DNA of 64,000 nt. Source: DATDAH01 sp963845425. Lineage in GTDB: Bacteria > Actinomycetota > Acidimicrobiia > Acidimicrobiales > DATDAH01. The DNA is taken from positions 15,837-79,836 of the forward strand of contig CAWJSC010000012.1 in assembly GCA_963845425.1 (NCBI GenBank). The letters are read 5' to 3'. How positions within the stretch are numbered: position 1 is the stretch's first letter; each line of letters opens with the position of its first letter. Of this stretch, positions 37,198 to 45,372 are shown one piece after another. The notes under the pieces are model-generated. The model did no database searches and was not told where the DNA came from. It saw only the letters and a program-made list of their open reading frames with translations. The position numbers and the translations under genes were made by a program.

Positions 37198-38451
37198 TCA
37201 CCCCCCGCCGGCGAGGGCGGTGACCGCGGCCGCGACCAGCGGGTCCTGGTCCGGCTCGACGGTGCGCAGGTCCAGCACGGTGCGGTCCTCGACCACGCGG
37301 GCGATGACGGGGACGGCGGCGGCCCGCAGGCCGGCTCGGAGGTCGCCGTCCAGGGCCACGCCCACGGAGGGGATCTCGGTGCCGGGGAGGGTGCCGCCGC
37401 CCGTCACGGCGACGGTCTCCACGACGGTGCCGGCGCCGAGGGCCTCCGCTCGGTTCCACAGCCCGTCCACGGACCGGGTTGCCAGGCGCCAGAGGGGGAT
37501 GTCCTGCCCGCGCCGGGCGAGGTAGGCGAGGGCGGTGTCCTGCAGCGCGGCGAGGACCAGACCCCCCGGCCGCAGGGCCCGGGCCAGGGGATGGCTGGTA
37601 CAGGCGGCGACGAGGTCCGCCCGCCCGGCGATGATCCCCGCCTGGGGCCCGCCCAGCAGCTTGTCGCCCGAGAACATGACCAGGCCGGCACCGGCCTCGA
37701 GGGTCTGGCGCACGCCGGGCTCGTCCCGCAGCCAAGCGGGCGGACCGCCGTCGAGCCACGGGCAGGCGGCGTCGAGGAGGCCGGAGCCCAAGTCGACGGC
37801 CAACGGCGGTCCGAGGCCGACGAGGTCCTCGACCGCTGCCGCCTCGGTGAAGCCGGTGATCCGGTAGTTGGACTGGTGGACCTTCAGCACGAGGCCGGGG
37901 TCGTCGGCCTCGGCCACCGCCCGTTCGTAGTCCGCGGTCCGGGTCCGGTTGGTGGTCCCGACCTCGACCAGGCGGGCCCCCGAGGTGGCCAGGATCTCCG
38001 GGATGCGGAACCCCCCACCGATCTCGACCAGCTCGCCCCGGGAGACGACGACGTCCCGGTCCCGGGCCAGCGCGGCCAGGGCCAGCAGCACAGCGGCGGC
38101 CCCGTTGTTGACCACCGTGGCCGCCTCGGCGCCACAGGCCCGGGCCAGCAGCCCCGCGGCGTGGGCGCCCCGGGACCCCCGTGCGCCGGTGGTCAGGTCC
38201 AGCTCGAGGTTGGTGTAGGTGGCGTCCTGGTGGTGGGCGAGGGGCGCTCGCCCCAGGTTGGTGTGCAGGAGGACCCCGGTGGCGTTGACCACCGGCCGCA
38301 GCAGGGCGGCGGCGACAGCCTCGGCGTCGGCCCGGGCTCCCTCCGGGTCGCCCCGGGCGATGGCCGCGCGGGCGGCGTCGACGAGCAGCGGATGAGGCAG
38401 GCCCGTGTCGGCCAGGCTGCGGGCCAGGGCGTCGACAGACGGCGGCCGCAC
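37198..38451 (-). CDS. selA: L-seryl-tRNA(Sec) selenium transferase SelA
   Basis: 417 aa. PLP enzyme converting Ser-tRNA(Sec) to Sec-tRNA(Sec) with selenophosphate. VNATGVLLHTNLGRAPL, VVNNGAAAVLLAL, SRGELVEIGGGFRIPEI, EVGTTNRTR and the PLP lysine in MFSGDKLLGGPQAGII near 270 are visible. GTG start 6 nt behind TATCCT, so the message is probably leaderless. Stop codon is UGA, followed in the same frame by selB. Neither selD nor a tRNA-Sec is recognisable in this window. Confidence 0.93.
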   Translation of the reverse strand: MRPPSVDALARSLADTGLPHPLLVDAARAAIARGDPEGARADAEAVAAALLRPVVNATGVLLHTNLGRAPLAHHQDATYTNLELDLTTGARGSRGAHAAGLLARACGAEAATVVNNGAAAVLLALAALARDRDVVVSRGELVEIGGGFRIPEILATSGARLVEVGTTNRTRTADYERAVAEADDPGLVLKVHQSNYRITGFTEAAAVEDLVGLGPPLAVDLGSGLLDAACPWLDGGPPAWLRDEPGVRQTLEAGAGLVMFSGDKLLGGPQAGIIAGRADLVAACTSHPLARALRPGGLVLAALQDTALAYLARRGQDIPLWRLATRSVDGLWNRAEALGAGTVVETVAVTGGGTLPGTEIPSVGVALDGDLRAGLRAAAVPVIARVVEDRTVLDLRTVEPDQDPLVAAAVTALAGGG

Positions 38452-38463
38452 GCCGCGAGGATA
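38452..38463 (-). promoter_or_regulatory. Leaderless-type promoter of selA
   Basis: On the minus strand TATCCT (38458-38463), 6 nt, then GTG at 38451. Confidence 0.6.
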
Positions 38464-38518
38464 GGCCGCGTCGCACCGGGGTCGGGCAGGCCGGGGAGCG
38501 CCCCGGGGGTCGCACCCC

Positions 38519-38531
38519 TAGCCTGGAGGGC
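38519..38531 (+). promoter_or_regulatory. Leaderless-type promoter of fxsA
   Basis: TAGCCT (38519-38524), 7 nt, then GTG at 38532. Confidence 0.6.
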
Positions 38532-39023
38532 GTGTTCGGCCTCCTCCTCGTGCTTTTCGTCGCCATCCCGGCGGCCGAGCTCTACGTCATCCTGCAGGTC
38601 GGCCAGACCATCGGCGCCCTCGAGACCGTGGTCGCGCTGATCGTCATCAGCTTCTTCGGGGCCTGGCTGTGCAAGCTCCAGGGCTTCACGGTGCTGGGCC
38701 GGATCCAGGCCGCGCTGAACGAGGGCCGCATCCCGACCCGGGACCTCCAGGACGGCGCGCTGATCCTGCTCGCCGGCGCCCTCCTGCTCACGCCCGGCTT
38801 CCTCGGCGACATCGCCGGGATCCTGCTCCTGCTCCCGCCCAGCCGGGCCGTAGCCCGGACCTTTCTCGCCCGGATCCTCCGGGGTCGTCTCCAGGTGGCC
38901 ACGGTCGGTGCCGCCGGGCCGTCCGGATACGGCTTCGGTTCCGTCGTGGACGTCGACGGTCGACCCCGCGACGACCGGCGGGGCCGTGACGAGCCTCCCG
39001 GCCCCGTCCCCCTCGGCCCGTGA
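38532..39023 (+). CDS. fxsA: FxsA-family membrane protein
   Basis: 163 aa. Two to four hydrophobic segments in the first 110 residues, with the family pattern IPAAELYVILQVGQTIGALET and LQDGALILLAGALLLTPGFLGD (hydrophobic hairpin near 72-95). The C-terminus is polar and Gly/Arg/Pro-rich. FxsA was described as a membrane protein that affects phage exclusion in E. coli; its normal role is unknown. Its stop overlaps the GTG of the NUDIX gene by 4 nt. Confidence 0.88.
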   Translation: MFGLLLVLFVAIPAAELYVILQVGQTIGALETVVALIVISFFGAWLCKLQGFTVLGRIQAALNEGRIPTRDLQDGALILLAGALLLTPGFLGDIAGILLLLPPSRAVARTFLARILRGRLQVATVGAAGPSGYGFGSVVDVDGRPRDDRRGRDEPPGPVPLGP

Positions 39024-39772
39024 CCGCCACCGTGCTCACCCCACGACCCGCGGCCACGACCATGGTGCTGCGCGACGGCGACGGCGGCCTCGAGGTCCTG
39101 CTCCTGCTGCGCAGCGACCGCTCCGTGTTCGTGCCCGGCGCCCATGTCTTCCCGGGCGGCGCCGTCGAAGCCGCCGACCACCAGCCGCACCCCACGGCGC
39201 CGGGGGCACCCGCCGCCGACGAGGCCTCGACCCGCCTGGGCCTGGACGGCGGCGGCCTGGCCTATTGGGTGGGCGCCGTCCGCGAGACCTTCGAGGAGTC
39301 CGGGCTGCTGTTCGCTGACGGGCCGGTCGAGTCGGCCGCGCCCGAGCGGTCCGCGGTGGACACCGGCGAGCGGTCTTTCGCCACGGTGTGCGCCGACCAC
39401 GGCCTGCGCCTCCGCTTGGGGGACCTGCGCTACTTCGGCCATTGGACCACCCCGCCCGGCGCCCCCCGCCGCTACACGACCCGGTTCTTCGTCGCCCCCG
39501 CACCGCAGGGCCAGGAGCCGGTCCACGACGACGCCGAGGCGGTGGCCTGCGAGTGGGTGCGCCCCCACGTCGCCCTCGATCGCTTCGCCGACGGCGACTG
39601 GGACCTGATCCTGCCGACCGAGCGCAGCCTGCGCGCCCTCGACCGGTTCGTCGACGTGGCCGCCGTGCTGGCCCACCTCGACGACCGACCCCCTCTGACC
39701 GACGACCACGGTGGTCGACGCGTGGCCCTCCCTGAGGAACTCGCCACCGCCGCCCCCCAGGAGATCCCTTGA
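39020..39772 (+). CDS. NUDIX hydrolase with long insertion
   Basis: 250 aa. Hydrolyses nucleoside diphosphate-linked compounds. The NUDIX box is split: FPGGAVEAAD near 49-58, then about 35 inserted residues, then AVRETFEESGLLF (about 88-100) with the metal-binding RETFEESG. This arrangement is seen in NUDT19-like CoA/ADP-ribose pyrophosphatases, but the substrate is not determined. GTG overlapping the fxsA stop, TTG of the next gene overlapping its stop: a tight three-gene unit. Confidence 0.85.
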   Translation: MTATVLTPRPAATTMVLRDGDGGLEVLLLLRSDRSVFVPGAHVFPGGAVEAADHQPHPTAPGAPAADEASTRLGLDGGGLAYWVGAVRETFEESGLLFADGPVESAAPERSAVDTGERSFATVCADHGLRLRLGDLRYFGHWTTPPGAPRRYTTRFFVAPAPQGQEPVHDDAEAVACEWVRPHVALDRFADGDWDLILPTERSLRALDRFVDVAAVLAHLDDRPPLTDDHGGRRVALPEELATAAPQEIP

Positions 39773-40611
39773 GCATCGACGAAGCCCCAGAGCCGATCCC
39801 GATCATCCCGGACGTGCCCCGTGCGCTGTCCCCGCTGGTCCGGCGCATCTGTGCCGACAACCCTGGGGTCATGACCGGCCCGGGCACCAACACGTACCTG
39901 ATCGGGGTGGACGAGATCGCCGTCATCGATCCCGGCCCGGCCGACGAGGCCCATCTCGACGCCGTCGCCGGTTGTGGCGGGGACCGGATCCGGTGGATCC
40001 TGCTCACCCACACCCATCCCGACCACGGCCCCGGGGCCATCGGCCTGAAGGAGCGCACCGGCGCGAAGATCATGGCCTTCGAGTCCCGGGACGGCATCGA
40101 GGTCGACGGCACGCTGGCCGACGGTGACATGGTCGAGGGCACCGAGTGGCGCCTGACCGCCATCCACACCCCGGGCCATGCCTCGAACCACCTCTGCTTC
40201 ATGCTGGAGGAGGAGCGCTGCCTGTTCACCGGTGACCACGTGATGGACGGCTCGACGGTGGTCATCAAGCCGCCGGACGGCGACATGGCCACCTATCTGG
40301 CCTCCCTCGAGAAGATCCGGGCGATGCGCCTGTCGATGCTGGCCCCGGCCCACGGCCATCCCATCGAGGACCCGAAGGCCCGGATCGACTGGTACCTCCA
40401 GCACCGCATCGAGCGGGAGGCCGCCATCGCGGCAGCCCTCACCGACGCCGGCTCGGCCACCATCGACGAGCTGGTGGCCACCGTCTACACCGACGTCGAC
40501 CCCGAGCGGCACCCCATCGCCCGCCACAGCGTCCACGCCCACCTGCTCAAGCTGCGGGACGAGGGCTCGGCCAAGGGCGACGACCTCGACGGGACCTGGA
40601 AGGCGAGTTAG
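39769..40611 (+). CDS. MBL-fold metallo-hydrolase (LACTB2-like)
   Basis: 280 aa. Metal ligands: THTHPDHGPG (about 79-88), TPGHASNH, TGDHVM and PAHGHPI. N-terminal MTGPGTNTYLIG is typical of LACTB2-type proteins (RNase or hydrolase). The C-terminal third (about 205-275) is a winged-helix-like region. Begins with TTG overlapping the NUDIX stop and preceded by CAGGAGA. Confidence 0.85.
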   Translation: MSIDEAPEPIPIIPDVPRALSPLVRRICADNPGVMTGPGTNTYLIGVDEIAVIDPGPADEAHLDAVAGCGGDRIRWILLTHTHPDHGPGAIGLKERTGAKIMAFESRDGIEVDGTLADGDMVEGTEWRLTAIHTPGHASNHLCFMLEEERCLFTGDHVMDGSTVVIKPPDGDMATYLASLEKIRAMRLSMLAPAHGHPIEDPKARIDWYLQHRIEREAAIAAALTDAGSATIDELVATVYTDVDPERHPIARHSVHAHLLKLRDEGSAKGDDLDGTWKAS

Positions 40612-40672
40612 CCCTCCCACCGGGTAGAACCTTCATCTGCCCGAAACACCGTCGCCACAACCCGATGCCAGC

Positions 40673-42181
40673 GTGTCGTCGACCATGGCACCGCTGACCG
40701 AAGACCGCACCGCGCCGTCCGGGCTCCTGGCCGGCTACGACACCGACGGGTTCTACGACGAGGCCGTGGACCACGCCGGCGAGCTGCGTCCGGAGTACGA
40801 GGTCCTCTTCGACCGTCTACGGGCCATGACCCACGAGGAGCTGGCCCGCCGCGCCGCCATGAGCGACGACACCATGCGCAAGCGGGGTGTCACCTTCACC
40901 CTCAACGCCGACCCCGACGCCGAGGGCGACGAGGGCGACGAGGACCTCGAGCGCACGCTGCCCATGGACGTGCTGCCCCGGGTCATCGGGGGGGCGGCCT
41001 GGCGGGAGCTCGAGGCGGGCCTCATCCAGCGGGTCTCGGCCCTCAACGCGTTCCTGGAGGACCTCTACGTCGGTGAACGGGCCGCGGTCCGGGACGGGAT
41101 CGTGCCCTGGTGGCTGGTCACCTCCTCGGACGGCTTCGTCCGCGAGGCCGTGGGCGTGCCCGCTCCGTCGGGGGTGCGCTGCCTCGTGGCCGGCCTGGAC
41201 CTGGTGCGGGGCGCGGACGGTCGGCTCCGGGTGCTGGAGGACAACCTGCGCAACCCCAGCGGGATCTCCTACGTGCTGGAGAACCGGGACCTCATGACCC
41301 GGCTCTTCCCGTCCCTCGTGCGGGCCCACCGGGTCCGGCCCGTGGGCAACTACGGCGAGCTGCTCCTGCGGGCGCTGCGCAGCGTGGCCCCCGCGGGTGT
41401 GGCCGACCCCTGTGTGGTCGTGATGACCCCGGGCATCCACAACGCCGCCTACTTCGAACACGCCTTCCTGGCTCACCAGATGGGTGTCGAGCTGGTCGAG
41501 GGCAACGACCTGCTGGTCGACGGCCAGCGGGTCTACATGCGCACCACCGAGGGCCCCCGGCCGGTCCATGTCATCTACCGCCGGCTGGATGACCGCTTCC
41601 TCGACCCGGTCGGCTTCCGCAGCGGCAGCTACATCGGCGTGCCGGGGTTGCTGACCGCGGCGCGGGCGGGCACCGTCACGCTGGCCAACGCCGTGGGCAA
41701 CGGTGTGGCCGACGACAAGGCGGTCTACCCCTTCGTTCCCGACCTGGTCCGCTACTACCTGAACGAGGAGCCTCTCCTGCCCAACGTCGGCACCTACTGC
41801 CTGTGGGAGCCCGACCAGCGGGAGGCGGTCCTGGACCGGCTCGACGAACTGGTGACCAAACCGGTGGACGGTGCGGGCGGCTACGGCCTGGTGATCGGCC
41901 CCAGGGCCAGCGACGAGCAGTTGGCGGTGCTGCGGGCCGAGATCGAGGCCGATCCTCGCGGCTGGATCTCCCAGGAGGTGGTGCAGCTCTCGCGGGTGCC
42001 GACGGTGGCCGAGGACGGCCTCGCGGGACGGCACGTGGACCTCCGCCCGTTCATCATCTCCTCCGCCGACGGCATCGAGGTCGTGCCGGGGGGCCTGACC
42101 CGGGTGGCGCTCGAGAAGGGGTCGCTGATCGTCAACTCGTCGCAGGGCGGCGGGTCCAAGGACACCTGGGTGCTGCGCTGA
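40673..42181 (+). CDS. Circularly permuted ATP-grasp type 2 protein
   Basis: 502 aa from GTG 40673 (ATG 40685 also possible). Family marks: GVTFTLNAD near 72, LPRVI, FLEDLYVGE, CLVAGLDLVRGADGRLRVLEDNLRNPSG (long motif near 167-196) with metal-binding Glu/Asn, and PGIHNAAYFEHAFLA. C-terminal end has KPVDGAGGYGLVIGPRA and GGLTRVALEKGSLIVNSSQGGGSKDTWVL. Such proteins are predicted peptide or amide ligases and occur with alpha-E and transglutaminase-like genes, as here; the product is unknown. Confidence 0.88.
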   Translation: MSSTMAPLTEDRTAPSGLLAGYDTDGFYDEAVDHAGELRPEYEVLFDRLRAMTHEELARRAAMSDDTMRKRGVTFTLNADPDAEGDEGDEDLERTLPMDVLPRVIGGAAWRELEAGLIQRVSALNAFLEDLYVGERAAVRDGIVPWWLVTSSDGFVREAVGVPAPSGVRCLVAGLDLVRGADGRLRVLEDNLRNPSGISYVLENRDLMTRLFPSLVRAHRVRPVGNYGELLLRALRSVAPAGVADPCVVVMTPGIHNAAYFEHAFLAHQMGVELVEGNDLLVDGQRVYMRTTEGPRPVHVIYRRLDDRFLDPVGFRSGSYIGVPGLLTAARAGTVTLANAVGNGVADDKAVYPFVPDLVRYYLNEEPLLPNVGTYCLWEPDQREAVLDRLDELVTKPVDGAGGYGLVIGPRASDEQLAVLRAEIEADPRGWISQEVVQLSRVPTVAEDGLAGRHVDLRPFIISSADGIEVVPGGLTRVALEKGSLIVNSSQGGGSKDTWVLR

Positions 42182-43206
42182 TGATGCTCGCCCGTCACGC
42201 CGAGAACCTGTTCTGGGCCGGCCGCTACGTCGAGCGGGCCCAGGACACGGCCCGGATGCTCGACGCCACCTACCACCACAGCGCGGGCCTGGCCCCCGAG
42301 CAGAGCGCCCGGGCCTGGGCCAACCTGCTGCGCTCCCTCGGCCTCGACCGGGAGTTCGCCGAGTCCGGCCGGGAGCTGGACGTGGCCACCGTCAACGCCT
42401 TCCTCATGGGCGACGCCTCGCACCCGGGGGCCATCGGCAAGTCCGTGCGCCGGGCCCGCGAGAACGCCCGCAGCGTGCGCGAGCTGCTGTCGTCGGAGCT
42501 CTTCGAGGCCTTCAACCATTCCTACCTGGAGCTGCGGGCCTCCCAGCGCAAGCGCCTCCGGGCCCCGGTGGGCGAGCCCCCCGCCGAGCTCTATGCCGCG
42601 GTGCGCCTGCGCTGCCAGTCGATCCTCGGCGTGGCCACCGAGACCATGCCCCGGGACGACCCGTGGCGCTTCCTCATGCTCGGGATGCTGCTGGAGCGCG
42701 CCGAGATCATGAGTCGGATGCTCGCCGTGCACCTGGCCGCCGACGCCGAAGACCCCCAGCCCGACTCGCTGGCCTCCTGGGCCGAGCTGCTGGAGTCCAG
42801 CGCCGCGGTGGAGGCCTTCGTGCGCTGGCAGCGGGGCACGGCGCCCCGGTTGACCGATGTCATCGCCTTCCTGCTGCTGTCACGGACCTTCCCCCGCAGC
42901 GTGTTGCGTTCGCTGCGCGCCGCCGAGGACCAGTTGGCCCGCCTCGAGTCCGACGAGACCCGGTCGGTCTGCCGCCGCCTCCTGGGCGGGGTGTGGTCCG
43001 AGCTGGAGTACCTCGACGGCCACGAGCTCACCCCGGCCACCCTCACCGAGTTGCTCGGCCGGGTCCGCAGCCGCCTGCCCGGGGTGGGCAGCGCGCTGGG
43101 TGAGCGGTTCTTCAGCCCGGGGGAGACGGCCGGGCTCTACCTGCACGAGCTGCGGGGCGGTGACGCCGCCCAGCAGGACGAGGTCGGCGCCGGGTGGCCC
43201 CGATGA
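42181..43206 (+). CDS. Alpha-E domain protein
   Basis: 341 aa, predicted all-helical. Begins MMLARHAENLFWAGRYVERAQDTARMLD, the hallmark start of the family, and includes RRARENARSVRELLSSELFEAFN and FLMLGMLLERAEIMSRML. Function unknown; always found with the permuted ATP-grasp protein, so it may form a scaffold or second subunit. The first ATG overlaps the preceding TGA (TGATG). Confidence 0.9.
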   Translation: MMLARHAENLFWAGRYVERAQDTARMLDATYHHSAGLAPEQSARAWANLLRSLGLDREFAESGRELDVATVNAFLMGDASHPGAIGKSVRRARENARSVRELLSSELFEAFNHSYLELRASQRKRLRAPVGEPPAELYAAVRLRCQSILGVATETMPRDDPWRFLMLGMLLERAEIMSRMLAVHLAADAEDPQPDSLASWAELLESSAAVEAFVRWQRGTAPRLTDVIAFLLLSRTFPRSVLRSLRAAEDQLARLESDETRSVCRRLLGGVWSELEYLDGHELTPATLTELLGRVRSRLPGVGSALGERFFSPGETAGLYLHELRGGDAAQQDEVGAGWPR

Positions 43207-44201
43207 GGCTGGATATCCGCTACGCCACCCGTTTCCGCTATGACTCGCCGGTGCGGGAGTCCCACAACGAGCTGCGGGCCTGTCCGGTCGACGACAGCCG
43301 CCAGCGGGTCCTCGACTTCCGGCTCCGGGTCGACCCGGCCACCCCGGTGCAGTCCTTCCGTGACTACTGGGGCACCCGGGTGGAGGCCTTCGGGGTCATC
43401 CCTCGTCACGACCGGCTCGACGTGGTCGCCGAGATCAGCGTGGAGACCCATCCGTCGGCGGAGACGCCCGCCCCCCCGACCCCGATCGCCGACCTCTCGG
43501 CCCACGAGGCCTTCCACGAGTACACGGTCCCCAGCCGCCTGGCCGGCGGCGGCGAGGCGCTGATCGAACTGGCCCGTTCGGTGACGACCGGGGCCGAGAC
43601 GGCCGAGGAGGCGGGCCGGACCATTGCGGACTGGGTCGGGCGGTCGGTCGCCTACTCGCCGGGCTCCACCACGGTGGAGACCACCGTCGAGGAGGTGATG
43701 GACCGGCGGGTCGGCGTGTGCCAGGACTTCGCCCACCTCACCGTCGCCCTCGGTCGAGCTGTCGGCCTACCCGCCCGCTACGTGTCCGGCTATCTGTTCG
43801 CCCGCCGCGACGATGTCGGCTCGGGGGCCAACGCCGACGGGTCGACGGAACCCAAGACCGAGGAGGCCGACGCCGTCCGGGTGCAGACCCATGCCTGGGT
43901 GGAGGTCGCCGTGGCGCCCGGCCGGTGGCAGGCGCTCGACCCGACCAACGGCCGGGACGTGGGCGAGCGGCACGTGAAGATCGGCCACGGCCGGGACTAC
44001 GTCGACGTCACCCCGTTCCACGGGAGCTTCTCGGGCAGCGCGGACCCGACGCTGGTGTCCTCGGTGGAGATCCGCCGCCGCTCGGGCGAGGACGACCGCC
44101 CGACGATCCTCTCCGCCGCCGACCGTGGCCTCCTGCGCAAGCCCGTGCCCCAGACGCCCCAGCGCGTCCTGGCCCAACAACAGGAACAGCAGCAGCAGTA
44201 G
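43203..44201 (+). CDS. Transglutaminase-like cysteine peptidase family protein
   Basis: 332 aa from ATG 43203, overlapping the alpha-E stop (ATGA). N-terminal beta domain (LDIRYATRFRYDSPVRESHNELR), then the papain-like catalytic core: GVCQDFAHL with Cys near 181, QTHAWVEV with His, DPTNG with Asp. C-terminus ends in a Gln/Glu-rich run. No signal peptide. Third member of the ATP-grasp/alpha-E/transglutaminase operon, which is thought to make or cleave a peptide-like bond. Confidence 0.9.
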   Translation: MRLDIRYATRFRYDSPVRESHNELRACPVDDSRQRVLDFRLRVDPATPVQSFRDYWGTRVEAFGVIPRHDRLDVVAEISVETHPSAETPAPPTPIADLSAHEAFHEYTVPSRLAGGGEALIELARSVTTGAETAEEAGRTIADWVGRSVAYSPGSTTVETTVEEVMDRRVGVCQDFAHLTVALGRAVGLPARYVSGYLFARRDDVGSGANADGSTEPKTEEADAVRVQTHAWVEVAVAPGRWQALDPTNGRDVGERHVKIGHGRDYVDVTPFHGSFSGSADPTLVSSVEIRRRSGEDDRPTILSAADRGLLRKPVPQTPQRVLAQQQEQQQQ

Positions 44202-44204
44202 CCG

Positions 44205-44597
44205 TCACTCGACGGTGAGGGTGCCTTCCATGCCGGCGTCGAAGTGGCCCTCGAGGCCGCAGAGGACCTGGTACTCGCCGGCCTCGTCGACCGTGAAGGT
44301 CGCCGTGACCGTCTCGCCCGGACCGGTCTCGACCTCGTCGAGGACACCCTCTTCGGTGAACTCCTCTTCGGAGGCGATCGGCTCGTTCATGATCACCCAC
44401 TCGTGGTCGACCGAGCCGTCGTTGGTGAACTCGAGCTCGAAGTCACCGGCCGACACCGTCCAGTCGCTCGGCTCGAACTGGAACTCGGTCGCGGTGGCCT
44501 CGAGCCCACCCGACCCCTCGTCACCGTCGTCACCGCAACCCACCGCGAGGAACGCGACGGCCCCCGCGGCGGCGACGACCAGCACCTTGGTGCGCAT
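44205..44597 (-). CDS. Cupredoxin-like copper-binding lipoprotein
   Basis: 130 aa. Lipobox AVGC gives Cys21. The mature domain has the type 1 copper ligands: His in VDHEWVIM, then Cys, His and Met in LCGLEGHFDAGM near the C-terminus. It probably carries electrons or copper outside the cell membrane. Strong Shine-Dalgarno AGGAGGAG a few nt before ATG 44597. Convergent with the transglutaminase gene (3 nt between stops) and divergent from a two-component system. Confidence 0.85.
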   Translation of the reverse strand: MRTKVLVVAAAGAVAFLAVGCGDDGDEGSGGLEATATEFQFEPSDWTVSAGDFELEFTNDGSVDHEWVIMNEPIASEEEFTEEGVLDEVETGPGETVTATFTVDEAGEYQVLCGLEGHFDAGMEGTLTVE

Positions 44598-44697
44598 CTT
44601 CTGTTCTCCTCCTGGCCGACCCCCCTGGTCCGCCAGCGGGTCGGAGTCTTCTGGGTCAAGATGAAGTGCCGGTGAAGAACGCCGGCGGGGGGGAAGC

Positions 44698-45372
44698 ATG
44701 CGGGTCCTGGTGGTCGAGGACGACGAGCGGACGGCGGGGTTGCTGGCCCGTGGGCTGCGGGAGGCACGGCACCGGGTCGATGTCCTGGGGACGGGGGAGG
44801 CGGCGTGCGAACAAGCCGGCAACCACCCCTACGAGGCGATCCTCCTGGACGTGATGCTGCCGGGCATCGACGGCGTGGAGACCTGCCGGCGCCTTCGGTC
44901 GTCCTCGATCCGGACGCCCGTGCTGATGCTGACGGCTCGCAGCGAGATCCATGACCGGGTGCTCGGCCTCGACGCCGGCGCGGACGACTACGTCACCAAG
45001 CCCTTCTTCCTCGACGAGGTCTTGGCCCGACTCCGGGCCTTCGAACGGCGACCGTTCCCGAGTTCGGACGGCGTGGTGCGGGTGGGGCCGACCTGGTACG
45101 ACCCGGCGACCGCGGGCGCCGGCCACGGCGACGCCGACCTGCACCTCACGGTCCGCCAGGCGGCCGTGCTGGAGGTCTTCCTCCGTCATCCGGGCCAGGT
45201 CCTCGACCGGCCGGCCATCGCCGATGCGGCCTGGGACGGCGCCCTCGACCTGCAGTCCAACGTCATCGACGTCCATGTGGCCGCCCTCCGGCGCGAGCTC
45301 GCCCGGGTCGGTGCGCCCGGCATCGCCACGGTCCGAGGGCTCGGCTACCGCTTCCCCGCCGCCGGGCCGTGA
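44698..45372 (+). CDS. OmpR-family response regulator
   Basis: 224 aa. Receiver domain with acidic pair ED8-D9, phospho-acceptor Asp51 in ILLDVMLPG and YVTKPF; C-terminal winged helix with LHLTVRQAAVLEVFLRHPGQV and RVGAPGIATVRGLGYRF. ATG preceded by GGGGGGAAGC. Overlaps the kinase start. Neighbour of a cupredoxin gene, so copper or redox stress is a possible signal (inference). Confidence 0.92.
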   Translation: MRVLVVEDDERTAGLLARGLREARHRVDVLGTGEAACEQAGNHPYEAILLDVMLPGIDGVETCRRLRSSSIRTPVLMLTARSEIHDRVLGLDAGADDYVTKPFFLDEVLARLRAFERRPFPSSDGVVRVGPTWYDPATAGAGHGDADLHLTVRQAAVLEVFLRHPGQVLDRPAIADAAWDGALDLQSNVIDVHVAALRRELARVGAPGIATVRGLGYRFPAAGP

